Of a DNA stretch of 64,000 nucleotides, positions 43,961 to 53,850 are shown in pieces. The DNA lies in assembly GCF_002305875.1 (NCBI RefSeq), contig NZ_CP022098.1:11966001-12030000 (forward strand), in the 5' to 3' direction. Every line of letters starts with the position of its first letter. Positions within the stretch are counted from its first letter, which is position 1. The translations under genes and the position numbers were made by a program. Below the pieces are notes generated by a model that was given only the letters and a program-made list of their open reading frames with translations, was not told where the DNA came from and did no database searches. Origin of the DNA: Cystobacter fuscus (lineage in GTDB: Bacteria; Myxococcota; Myxococcia; Myxococcales; Myxococcaceae).

Positions 43961-45180
43961 GGATCGATTCCCGCCGCCTCGGCCCGGGCGAGCCAGCGAG
44001 GCCAGAACGGATCCGTGTCCTTGAGCAAACGGTACAGGTCGTTGTGAATCCGCTTCACCTCCTCGATGGGAAGCTGCGAATTCTTGAGCGCGGCCCGGGC
44101 CTCGGTGATGGCCCGCTCGGCTTCGACGGAACGGGGTTCCTTGAGATCGAAGACCTCGGAGGTCAGCCACGCGTTGGCATCACCCCGAGGACGCCAGTCG
44201 GCCTTGGACACCTTCACCTCGCTGCCCACGAGGTCGAACATGAAGAGGGCATCCTCGTCCGTGTCGAAGAGCGGTTCCATCGAGGCGAGCACGAGCGGCG
44301 AGTGGGTGACGGCGATGATCTGGACCTTCACGTCCGGACGAAGCGACTGAACCACCTTCAACAGCGAGGGGAGGATGAGCCGTTGCCAGCGCGGATGCAG
44401 ATGTGCCTCCACCTCATCGATGAGGAGGACGATGTGATCCGTCGGTGCCTCGCCAAGCACCTTCGTGGCACGCAGATGTTCCTCCCACGCCCAGACCAGG
44501 AGATAGCCCAGACTGACGACGCGCCGGACACCTGCAGAGGCTTGGGTAAGTGGGACGAGGCCATAGGGCATAGCCAGGGTCGGAATATCCCGCGCGTCGT
44601 CGAGCCCCACGCGAGTGGGTTCACCGGGCTTCAACGGCTCCTGGGCATCCGGAGAAAGGATTTCGAGCACCTCGCACAAGCGAGTGAATGAATCCGCGTG
44701 CCGCAACTGCCAGTAGACCCAATCCCGGATGAGTCCATTGCACAGTACACGTCCATCGGAGTCCTCCAATCCGTCCCAGATGGCGTCCTGCGAGAAGTCG
44801 TAGGATGGGACCAGGTTTCTGCGGAGGGGGTCCCAGACACGGCAGCCCCCATCGACCTTCGCATAGACCGCAAGGGCGGAGCTGGACAATTCCACGGGAG
44901 TTCCCAAGGAGGGCGTCCGCCATCGCCAAGGAACATCGCGCTGGATAGCAAAGGACGGCCCCATGCCCCCGCCAATCCGGGCGGAAACCCTTCCGGGCCG
45001 CTCAGCGCGAGGCATCGCTGGAACCGGTCTTCCACTCCGAGTCAGCGCCCACCAGGCCAGCTCGAGCACGAAGCTCTTGCCCAGGCCGTTGTCGCCCGTC
45101 AGCAGGTTCAGGCGAGGCCCGAACGAGAACTCGAGCCGGGGGCTGGGCCCCACCTCCTCCAGAATCAGCTCACCGAGCAT
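43957..45180 (-). CDS. AAA/ABC-type ATPase, PtuA-like (Septu)
   Basis: A 407-residue ATPase of the OLD/Rad50-like AAA-15/21 group. Walker A is L-T-G-D-N-G-L-G-K-S-F near residue 30, the ABC-like signature Q-A-S-A-G-V-R-R-V-V-S-L near 215, Walker B I-V-L-L-I-D-E-V-E-A-H-L-H-P near 255, and the switch histidine A-V-T-H-S-P-L-V. ATG 45180 follows GGGAG by five bases. It overlaps an HNH nuclease gene by four bases, the PtuA-PtuB arrangement of the Septu defence system. No reverse transcriptase or retron RNA is visible, so it is not the retron form. It is somewhat shorter than typical PtuA. Other ATPase-nuclease defence pairs are an alternative reading. Confidence 0.78.
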   Translation of the reverse strand: MLGELILEEVGPSPRLEFSFGPRLNLLTGDNGLGKSFVLELAWWALTRSGRPVPAMPRAERPGRVSARIGGGMGPSFAIQRDVPWRWRTPSLGTPVELSSSALAVYAKVDGGCRVWDPLRRNLVPSYDFSQDAIWDGLEDSDGRVLCNGLIRDWVYWQLRHADSFTRLCEVLEILSPDAQEPLKPGEPTRVGLDDARDIPTLAMPYGLVPLTQASAGVRRVVSLGYLLVWAWEEHLRATKVLGEAPTDHIVLLIDEVEAHLHPRWQRLILPSLLKVVQSLRPDVKVQIIAVTHSPLVLASMEPLFDTDEDALFMFDLVGSEVKVSKADWRPRGDANAWLTSEVFDLKEPRSVEAERAITEARAALKNSQLPIEEVKRIHNDLYRLLKDTDPFWPRWLARAEAAGIDP

Positions 45181-45248
45181 CCGGGCTCCCTCCTCGCGCG
45201 CAAGGCCCAACGACCCCTTCCTCTTACGGGCGTTCTCCCTCCCCCATC

Positions 45249-45290
45249 AAAAAGAAAACGGGCCCGGGCTCCCAAGGAGTCCCAGGCCCG
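45249..45290 (-). terminator. Rho-independent terminator
   Basis: On the minus strand CGGGCCTGGG pairs with CCCGGGCCCG (one G-U), the inner CTCC pairs with GGAG, and the stem is followed directly by TTTTCTTTTT. This is the clearest intrinsic terminator in the window; it ends the AT-hook protein transcript before the ATPase gene. Confidence 0.9.
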
Positions 45291-45320
45291 ACGATCCGGA
45301 CACCGCCCGCAAGCCCACCC

Positions 45321-45836
45321 TCACGCCGCCACGGGACGCGGCGTCACCGCCGCCGCGCTCACGCTCGGCTCGGCCGCCACGGCGGCCTCGGGCGCACTGC
45401 CCTCGGAGAACAGCGGCGCGCTCGGACGCGTCTTCGGCGGACGGCCCCGGCGGCGCGGCGAGTTCTCCTCGTTCTGCCCGCTCGCCTCGGGCGCCACGCC
45501 CGTCTCCACCCGCACGCCCCGCTTGGGCAGGCTGATCGCCTCCAGCTTCGCGCTCAGCTCCGCGTCCTCCTCGGAGAACACCCGCGCGTACGCCAGCGCC
45601 CGCTGACCCTTCTGCAACAGCGCGTCCTGGCTGTCCGCCAGCGCCTGGCGCGCCGCCTCCAGCGCCGCCTGTGCCCGCGCCACCGCCTCCGCCTGCTCCC
45701 TCACCCGGCTCGCCCCCTCCTCCAACACCTCCGTGTCCACGTCCGGAAACTTCACCTCGGACAGTTCCGTGGAGAACACCTCGAGCAGCGCCCTCATCGC
45801 GGGCGAGATAGGATCGTTTTCCGTCGCGTCGAACAT
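45321..45836 (-). CDS. Coiled-coil protein with AT-hook-like motif
   Basis: A 171-residue protein from ATG 45836. Residues 35-105 are a long amphipathic helix rich in A, E, Q and R (VREQAEAVARAQAALEAARQ), a likely coiled coil. It is followed by P-R-R-R-G-R-P-P-K, a canonical AT-hook core (R-G-R-P), and an acidic/proline C-terminal tail. AT-hooks bind the minor groove of AT-rich DNA, which is scarce in this genome, so a chromatin or regulatory role is plausible, as for other AT-hook proteins in myxobacteria. Not part of the ATPase-HNH operon: an intrinsic terminator separates them. Confidence 0.7.
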   Translation of the reverse strand: MFDATENDPISPAMRALLEVFSTELSEVKFPDVDTEVLEEGASRVREQAEAVARAQAALEAARQALADSQDALLQKGQRALAYARVFSEEDAELSAKLEAISLPKRGVRVETGVAPEASGQNEENSPRRRGRPPKTRPSAPLFSEGSAPEAAVAAEPSVSAAAVTPRPVAA

Positions 45837-46093
45837 GGTCGGGGCTTCCCTTCGCGTGCTGCGTGAGGCCCCTATCTGCACAGATGTGCAGTGTCAGATC
45901 AAGGGGGTACGCTGCGAGGCCGATTTGTCGGCCCTCCGGCCCGCTCGCTCGCCCGCCCTCCAGCGGCGCCGCGCCGGATGACCTATCCAGAGGGCCCCAC
46001 TGACCCCACCCTGGCGTCGCATGGGACTCCACGCGGCACGCGCTAGGATCTCCCTCCGGCCCCCGCACGGGCCCCCTACCGGAGGAAGAAACC

Positions 46094-46840
46094 GTGGACT
46101 GGGTGCGAGTGCTGGAAATATCGCTGCAGTACCTCGCGGTGGCCCTCATCGGCGCCTGCGTGGGCATTGGAGAGCTCGTCTCGCGCTATCAGGACAACCC
46201 CTACGAGGCCATTCGCAACCGGCACGCCGTGCTCTACACGGTCATCAACGTGCTCGCCTCGGTCGTCGCCCTGCTGGCCCTCAACACGGTGAACAACAAG
46301 GATCCCCTCGGCGATCAGAACGCGGCCCACCGCATCGGCTACACGCTGCTCGCCGGCTTCGGCGCCATGAGCATCCTGCGCTCCTCGGCCTTCACCCTGC
46401 GCTCGGGCAACAACGACATCTCCATCGGACCGAGCGCGCTGTTGCAGATCATCCTCTCCGCCACGGACCGAGCCGTGGACCGCGCGCGAGCCACCGTGCG
46501 CGCCGAGCGGATGGCCAAGACGATGAAGGACCTGGAGTTCAGCCAGATCTCCATCGCGCTCCCCCAACTGGCCTTCACGATGATGCAGAACGTGACGATG
46601 GAGGAGAAGCAGAACCTGGGCGAGGAGATCTCCCGGCTGCGCGAGCAGGACATGGACGCGGCGATGAAGAGCATCTGCCTGGGGCTCGCGCTCAGCAACA
46701 TCGTCGGGCAGAGCGTGGTGGACGCGGCCGTGGCGGCGCTGCGCCAGACCCGGAAGCCGGGCGAGGTCCCCGCGCTCGCCCTGGTCCCGAGCCCCAGCGG
46801 GCCCGTGGTCCAGGTCGTCCCCCCCGCCGTGCCGAAGTGA
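46094..46840 (+). CDS. Membrane protein of unknown function
   Basis: A 248-residue protein starting at GTG 46094, seven bases after GGAGGA. Helices lie near residues 8-28 (ISLQYLAVALIGACVGIGEL), 45-66 (VLYTVINVLASVVALLAL) and 80-95 (IGYTLLAGFGAMSIL). A cytoplasmic stretch follows with an R-A-T-V-R-A-E-R-M-A-K helix and a charged E-E-I-S-R-L-R-E-Q-D segment, then a final hydrophobic part ending with a P/V-rich tail. Three helices plus a helical soluble domain resemble small gating or scaffold proteins, but no family is recognised. It precedes the PEGA kinase by 167 bp and may be co-regulated. Confidence 0.65.
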   Translation: MDWVRVLEISLQYLAVALIGACVGIGELVSRYQDNPYEAIRNRHAVLYTVINVLASVVALLALNTVNNKDPLGDQNAAHRIGYTLLAGFGAMSILRSSAFTLRSGNNDISIGPSALLQIILSATDRAVDRARATVRAERMAKTMKDLEFSQISIALPQLAFTMMQNVTMEEKQNLGEEISRLREQDMDAAMKSICLGLALSNIVGQSVVDAAVAALRQTRKPGEVPALALVPSPSGPVVQVVPPAVPK

Positions 46841-47007
46841 GGGCCCGGGGGCAGGCGGGGGAGCAGGCGGGCCCCGGGGGTCCCCCGCCCCGTCCCGGCC
46901 CCGCTCCGGCCCGCCCGGGCCCGGGGGCCTTTCCCGTTTCGCGATTATTTGAGCGAAGCGAGGTATGCTGGACCTCCGGATTCCCCCTCAACGACACGAC
47001 GCGCAAC

Positions 47008-49581
47008 GTGGCCCCCAACGCAGCCCGGGACTTTGGCAGATACGAACTGGTGTCGAAGCTCGCGTCGGGCGGGATGGCGGTCACCTATCGCGCGACGATG
47101 AGGGGCGCGGCGGGGGTGACCAAGCCGGTGGTCATCAAGCAGATCCTCCCCCACTTCGCCGATGACCCCGCCTTCGTGGAGATGTTCATCAGCGAGGCGC
47201 GCGTGGCGGCGGCGCTCACCCACGGCAACATCGCCCAGGTCTTCGACTTCGGGGAGATCGACGGCCAGTACTTCCTGGCCATGGAGTTCGTGCACGGCCA
47301 GCCGCTGTCCAAGGTGCTGCGCCGCGCCCAGCGCGCGGGACTCCCGTCGCTGCCCATCCCCCTGGCGCTCTACATCGCCTCGCAGATCTGCGACGGGCTG
47401 GACTACGCGCACCGCCACCTGGACGACAACGGCGAGCCGCTGGGACTGGTGCACCGCGACGTGTCCCCGGACAACGTGCTCATCTCCTACGAGGGCCAGG
47501 TCAAGGTCATCGACTTCGGCATCGCCAAGGCGACGAGCGTGGTGGAGGGCAACACCTCGCCGGGCATGGTGAAGGGCAAGTACCCGTACTTCTCCACCGA
47601 GCAGGCCCGGGGCGAGCAGGACCTGGACGCGCGCTCGGACACGTTCGCCGTGGGCGTGGTGCTCTACGAGATGCTGTGCGGCCGCCGCCCCTATGACGGC
47701 GACTTCGTCACCGTGCTGCCGAAGCTGCTCGCCGGCGACTACCCCAGGCCCTCCTCGCTCAACCCCGCCATCGCCCCCGAGGTGGAGCTGGTCCTCGCCA
47801 CGGCGATGGCGCTCGAGCGCGAGCAGCGCTACCCCACCGCCCAGGCCTTCTCCGAGGCGCTGCGCGAGCAGCTCTACTCCGCCTGGCCCCGCTTCTCGCC
47901 GAGCATGGCGTCGCAGTTGCTCGGCCACCTGTTCGCCGAGGATCTCGCGGCCGAGGGCCGCCGGGTGGAGGTGACGCCCGCCTTCCTCGAGCAGCTGGCC
48001 GAGTGGCAGCAACAGACGAGCGTGGGGCCCCGTCCGGCCTCGGCGGGCACCGGCCGTCCCCGCTCCAGGCCCGCGTCCGACGGGGAGATCAGCGGGCCGA
48101 TGCTGAGCAACCCCGGCGCGCGCCCCCCGTCGTCGCGCTCCGGCTCCAATGGCGTGGCCCGCGCCTCGCAGCCAGGGGGGGTGCGCCCCATCAGCTCGAC
48201 CACGGGGCGCAGGGTGTCGAGCGCGGGCGTCGTGCGCGTCCCCGCCGCATCCCCCCCCCGCGAGGCACCGGCCCCCGAGACGATGGCGGGCCCGCTGACG
48301 GACGCCCGCGTCCTCGAGAGCCCGAACGAGCCGCACGACAACACCCCCCTCGATATCGAGGTGCCGTCGGTCACCCACATCACGGCCCTGGAGGGCACCC
48401 CGGGCGATCCGCGCGAGCAACGGGCCCGCCAGGAGAAGGAGCGCGAGGAGAAGCAACGGCGCATGGTGCGCCAGCTCAGCATCCCGCTCTTCGCCCTGGC
48501 GCTGCTCGGCCTGCTCTACCTCGTCTTCTCGCCCAAGAAGGCCAGTGAAGAGGAAGCCGCCATGAGGGCCCCGTTGTGGCTCACCTCCACGCCGCCGGGC
48601 GCCACGGTGAAGCTCAACGGCAAGGACGTGCCCGGCGTCACGCCGCTCTTCGTGCCGGATGTGCCGATCTACGAGGCCAGCACCTTCGTGCTCACGCTGC
48701 CGGGCTACCGGACGTGGACCAAGCGCTTCACGCCCACGGCCATCGACAAACCCACCCTGAACGCGGTGTTCGAGCCACTCGAGGAGCAGCCCCCACCCCA
48801 GGCAGCGCCGCCCCCCGAGCCCGCTGCCGCGCCCGAGCAGCCCGATCTGTCGCGCAACGAGGTGGACTACCCGACGCGGCTGTTCGTCCTGCGCCCGCGC
48901 TACAACGCCTTCGTCGTGGACGGGCTCGCCACGGCCTCCCTCGAGCTCAACCCCCGGGTGGCCTACGCGGTCAGCACCGACGGCAGCGCCTCGCTGGCCG
49001 CCGGGCGGGGCGGGGGCACGGGCACGCTCGCCTACTTCGCCGAGGGCGATGACCTGCCCGCGGACGAGTCCTTCGGACTGCTCGGCCCGTCCACTCGCAC
49101 GCTCAAGGGCGTGCGCCGGCTGCATGTCTTCCTGCTGGACGATGACCTGGCGGACAACAGCGGCACGGTGCGGGTGAACCTGCGCCAGTCCCAGTTCGTC
49201 GCGCCCCGCAGCCTCACCTTCGATGCCACCCGCGACGCGCTGGTGCTCGCCCCCGAGCAGCAGTTCGTCCTGCGCGGGCTCAACCCGGACGCCATCTACA
49301 TGCTCACCGTGCGCGATGACGTCGCGGAGCTGCGCGTGGGCCCCACCGGCCGCACCCGCCACGTGTTGTGCGTGGAGAGCAACCAGAAGTCCGCCCGGCG
49401 CTCGCACCGCCTGCTCGAGTCGGGCAAGCGCTTCCAGGTGACGGGCGCGGACACCCTGCGCTGCGCCTTCCCGGATGTCCGCGTGGAAGACAACGCGGGC
49501 GCCTTCGAGGTGGACATCGTCGACGTCACCGAGATGTCCCGCAAGGAGCGCGCCGACGCCCTGCGCGGCCCCCTGCGCTGA
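47008..49581 (+). CDS. Membrane Ser/Thr protein kinase with PEGA domain
   Basis: An 857-residue kinase. Kinase domain, residues 10-270: L-A-S-G-G-M-A-V-T-Y loop, KPVVIKQI lysine, catalytic H-R-D-V-S-P-D-N-V near 150 (lysine of HRDLK replaced by serine, common in the myxobacterial branch), DFG near 170. A long S/P/R-rich linker, one membrane helix near 492-508 (LFALALLGLLYLVF), then a PEGA domain (S-T-P-P-G-A-T-V-K-L-N-G-K-D-V-P-G-V-T-P) and a beta-rich sensor region outside. No ATG fits before the kinase; GTG 47008 is the best start, with a weak ribosome site. It probably senses envelope conditions and phosphorylates cytoplasmic partners. Confidence 0.85.
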   Translation: MAPNAARDFGRYELVSKLASGGMAVTYRATMRGAAGVTKPVVIKQILPHFADDPAFVEMFISEARVAAALTHGNIAQVFDFGEIDGQYFLAMEFVHGQPLSKVLRRAQRAGLPSLPIPLALYIASQICDGLDYAHRHLDDNGEPLGLVHRDVSPDNVLISYEGQVKVIDFGIAKATSVVEGNTSPGMVKGKYPYFSTEQARGEQDLDARSDTFAVGVVLYEMLCGRRPYDGDFVTVLPKLLAGDYPRPSSLNPAIAPEVELVLATAMALEREQRYPTAQAFSEALREQLYSAWPRFSPSMASQLLGHLFAEDLAAEGRRVEVTPAFLEQLAEWQQQTSVGPRPASAGTGRPRSRPASDGEISGPMLSNPGARPPSSRSGSNGVARASQPGGVRPISSTTGRRVSSAGVVRVPAASPPREAPAPETMAGPLTDARVLESPNEPHDNTPLDIEVPSVTHITALEGTPGDPREQRARQEKEREEKQRRMVRQLSIPLFALALLGLLYLVFSPKKASEEEAAMRAPLWLTSTPPGATVKLNGKDVPGVTPLFVPDVPIYEASTFVLTLPGYRTWTKRFTPTAIDKPTLNAVFEPLEEQPPPQAAPPPEPAAAPEQPDLSRNEVDYPTRLFVLRPRYNAFVVDGLATASLELNPRVAYAVSTDGSASLAAGRGGGTGTLAYFAEGDDLPADESFGLLGPSTRTLKGVRRLHVFLLDDDLADNSGTVRVNLRQSQFVAPRSLTFDATRDALVLAPEQQFVLRGLNPDAIYMLTVRDDVAELRVGPTGRTRHVLCVESNQKSARRSHRLLESGKRFQVTGADTLRCAFPDVRVEDNAGAFEVDIVDVTEMSRKERADALRGPLR

Positions 49582-49665
49582 GCCGCCTCCCCCGAGGCGA
49601 GGTAGGGAGCTGACGGACAAGCACCGGCGCCATCCGACACGAGCGTCCAAAAGCCCACCAGCCGA

Positions 49666-49706
49666 GCATACTTTGAGCACCGTTTTTCAACGGAACGGTG
49701 CATACT
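49666..49706. repeat. Direct repeat flanking a hairpin
   Basis: GCATACT occurs at 49666-49672 and again at 49700-49706. Between the copies CACCGTT (49678-49684) pairs perfectly with AACGGTG (49694-49700). The arrangement could be an operator, a small-RNA 5' end or a relic of a mobile element. Confidence 0.5.
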
Positions 49707-49861
49707 CTAGGGAAGGGCCTGGATCACCGGGTCCCCCTAAAAACCGAAGGATTCCTTCCGTAAGGGCTTGCTCGCGGCGGTGAGGCGATCAGGTTCAACA
49801 AGGACGGGAAAGGCACGTGGGCGCGGAGCCATTCATGGCACCGGGCCCACATGTCTTTTTG

Positions 49862-49903
49862 GGGCCCGCCCGCTCCCTCGAGAGGGAGGGAAGCGGGGGC
49901 CCG
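49862..49903 (-). terminator. Large GC hairpin after gyrB
   Basis: CTCCCT...AGGGAG (49873-49878/49883-49888) extends outward with GGGCCCGCCCG pairing imperfectly with CGGGGGCCC. It lies 7 bases beyond the gyrB stop. No T-tract on the minus strand, so termination is a guess. Confidence 0.4.
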
Positions 49904-49909
49904 GGTGGC

Positions 49910-52495
<2,586 letters not shown>

Positions 52496-52954
52496 CTAGG
52501 CGTCGAACCGGGGGGCGGGCTTGCGTTCCTCCAGGGCGGACGCGAGCTCGCCATAGGTGTTCCGGGAGGCGAAGAGGTGCCGGGAGACGAGCACCCGTCC
52601 CCCCTCGTCGAGGAACAGGCCAAGCACCTCGCCGTGACGGCCGATGCGCCGCACGGAGTCGATCTGCCCCCAGGACAGTTGGATCCGGCCGGTGGAAAAG
52701 GGACGAGCCACTTCCACACCCCGGGAGCTGAGTGTAACGCCCCAGCCGGGCCGTGGCCGCAAGCGATGCCAGGCGAAGGCGAAGACGAGCATCAATCCTC
52801 CGGTGACGCCCGCCCGGGCCACGGCCAGGGGAGGGGAGCCCAGAGAGCGGGCATCCGCCAGGGCCCAGGCGCTGAGAATGGCCAGCACGCACGCGCCCAG
52901 GAACAGGGCACGGCGAGAGAGGCGGGGATCGAAGGCGTAGAAGCGGGGCTCCAT
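52496..52954 (-). CDS. Membrane protein with bacterial PH-like domain
   Basis: A 152-residue protein with two helices near the N-terminus (RALFLGACVLAILSAWALA and AGVTGGLMLVFAFAWH) followed by a beta-rich domain: W-G-V-T-L-S-S-R-G-V-E-V-A-R-P, R-I-Q-L-S-W-G-Q-I-D-S-V-R-R, F-L-D-E-G-G-R-V-L-V-S-R. That is the pattern of bacterial PH-like (bPH) domains, which often follow two membrane helices. Function unknown. ATG 52954; 126 bp upstream of gyrB on the same strand, possibly co-transcribed. Confidence 0.65.
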   Translation of the reverse strand: MEPRFYAFDPRLSRRALFLGACVLAILSAWALADARSLGSPPLAVARAGVTGGLMLVFAFAWHRLRPRPGWGVTLSSRGVEVARPFSTGRIQLSWGQIDSVRRIGRHGEVLGLFLDEGGRVLVSRHLFASRNTYGELASALEERKPAPRFDA

Positions 52955-53055
52955 GCGAGCAGCCTGCACCCTACCCTCCCCGAGGGCCCGCCGGGTATTT
53001 TCCCACCTCCCGCACTGTCCACCCGGAAGCGCCCCCGCGCCCCAGGAGAGCCCCC

Positions 53056-53850
53056 ATGACGGACGCTGAACTCACCGCGCGCCTGCGCGCCAATCTGCTG
53101 GCCCTCAAGGCCCTGCAGACGCGCACCACGGCCCTGCGGGGGCTCGAGCTGCCAGGAGTCCGGGCCCTGTGCCTGCCCGGCCGGGGTATTCCCCTCTTCC
53201 AGCAACAGGTGCTGTACACCCACCCGGAGGCGCTCGCTCCCGCCCTGCCCCGGCTGGAGGCGTGGTACCGCGACCAGCACGTGCCCGCCTGGCGCGTGCT
53301 CGTCACCCCGGGGGACTCCCACGCCGAGTCCGCCCTGGCCGCCGCCGGCTACGCGCCCGAGGGCGGCATGCCCGCCATGGGCCTGAGCCTCGCGCCCACT
53401 CCGTCCTCCCGCCTCCCTCCGGGGCTCACCGTGGAGCGCTCCGAGGACCCGCGCGAGGTGATCGCGCTCAACAGGCGGTGCTACCCCCCGGGCATCATGG
53501 ACTTCCTGGGCGTCTGGGAGGGTGAATCGCCGCCGGACGTCCCGCTGCACGGGGTGCTCGTGCGCGAGGCGGGCCGGGTGCTCTCCGTGGGATTGGCGCT
53601 CGATCTGGACGACACCGCGGGCGTGTACATGGTCGCCACGCACCCCGACGCGCGCCGCCGGGGACTGGGAGCGCTGGTGATGGAGGGCCTGCACGCGGAT
53701 GCGCTCGCGCGCGGCCGCGCCGCCTCCGTCCTCCAGTCGTCCGAGGAGGGAGTCGGCATGTACCAGCACGTCGGCTACCGGCACCTCGGGACGTGGGTCA
53801 ACTGGGTGCGCCGCGCCGGGCAGGTGGCTCCAGGGGCAGTTCCAGGATGA
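53056..53850 (+). CDS. GNAT-family N-acetyltransferase
   Basis: A 264-residue acetyltransferase. The C-terminal half holds the acetyl-CoA site (motif A, V-A-T-H-P-D-A-R-R-R-G-L-G-A-L-V-M) near residue 195 and motif B in S-S-E-E-G-V-G-M-Y-Q-H-V-G-Y. The N-terminal half is a degenerate second GNAT-like unit. Acceptor unknown. ATG 53056 follows GGAGAG by eight bases. Its last 53 bases overlap the 3' end of the convergent histidine kinase gene. Confidence 0.88.
   Translation: MTDAELTARLRANLLALKALQTRTTALRGLELPGVRALCLPGRGIPLFQQQVLYTHPEALAPALPRLEAWYRDQHVPAWRVLVTPGDSHAESALAAAGYAPEGGMPAMGLSLAPTPSSRLPPGLTVERSEDPREVIALNRRCYPPGIMDFLGVWEGESPPDVPLHGVLVREAGRVLSVGLALDLDDTAGVYMVATHPDARRRGLGALVMEGLHADALARGRAASVLQSSEEGVGMYQHVGYRHLGTWVNWVRRAGQVAPGAVPG

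Larger units (their letters stand above)
49582..49909. other. Intergenic region between convergent genes (328 bp)
   Basis: It separates the PEGA kinase from gyrB, which converge. It contains a repeat-hairpin-repeat element (49666-49706) and a large GC hairpin near gyrB (listed separately), plus a smaller GAAGG-ATT-CCTTC stem near 49750. No tRNA and no ORF with a ribosome site. The length and structure leave room for a small RNA on the plus strand. Confidence 0.4.

Noticed and set aside
43379-45180. Retron of the ATPase-HNH type
   Set aside because: No reverse transcriptase or msr/msd-like inverted repeats found around the pair.
46945-49680. Long minus-strand frame opposite the PEGA kinase
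   Set aside because: Antisense shadow; composition is biased to R, H, V and G without any domain.
49582-49909. Replication origin beside gyrB
   Set aside because: No cluster of DnaA boxes and no AT-rich unwinding stretch; dnaA, dnaN and recF are absent.
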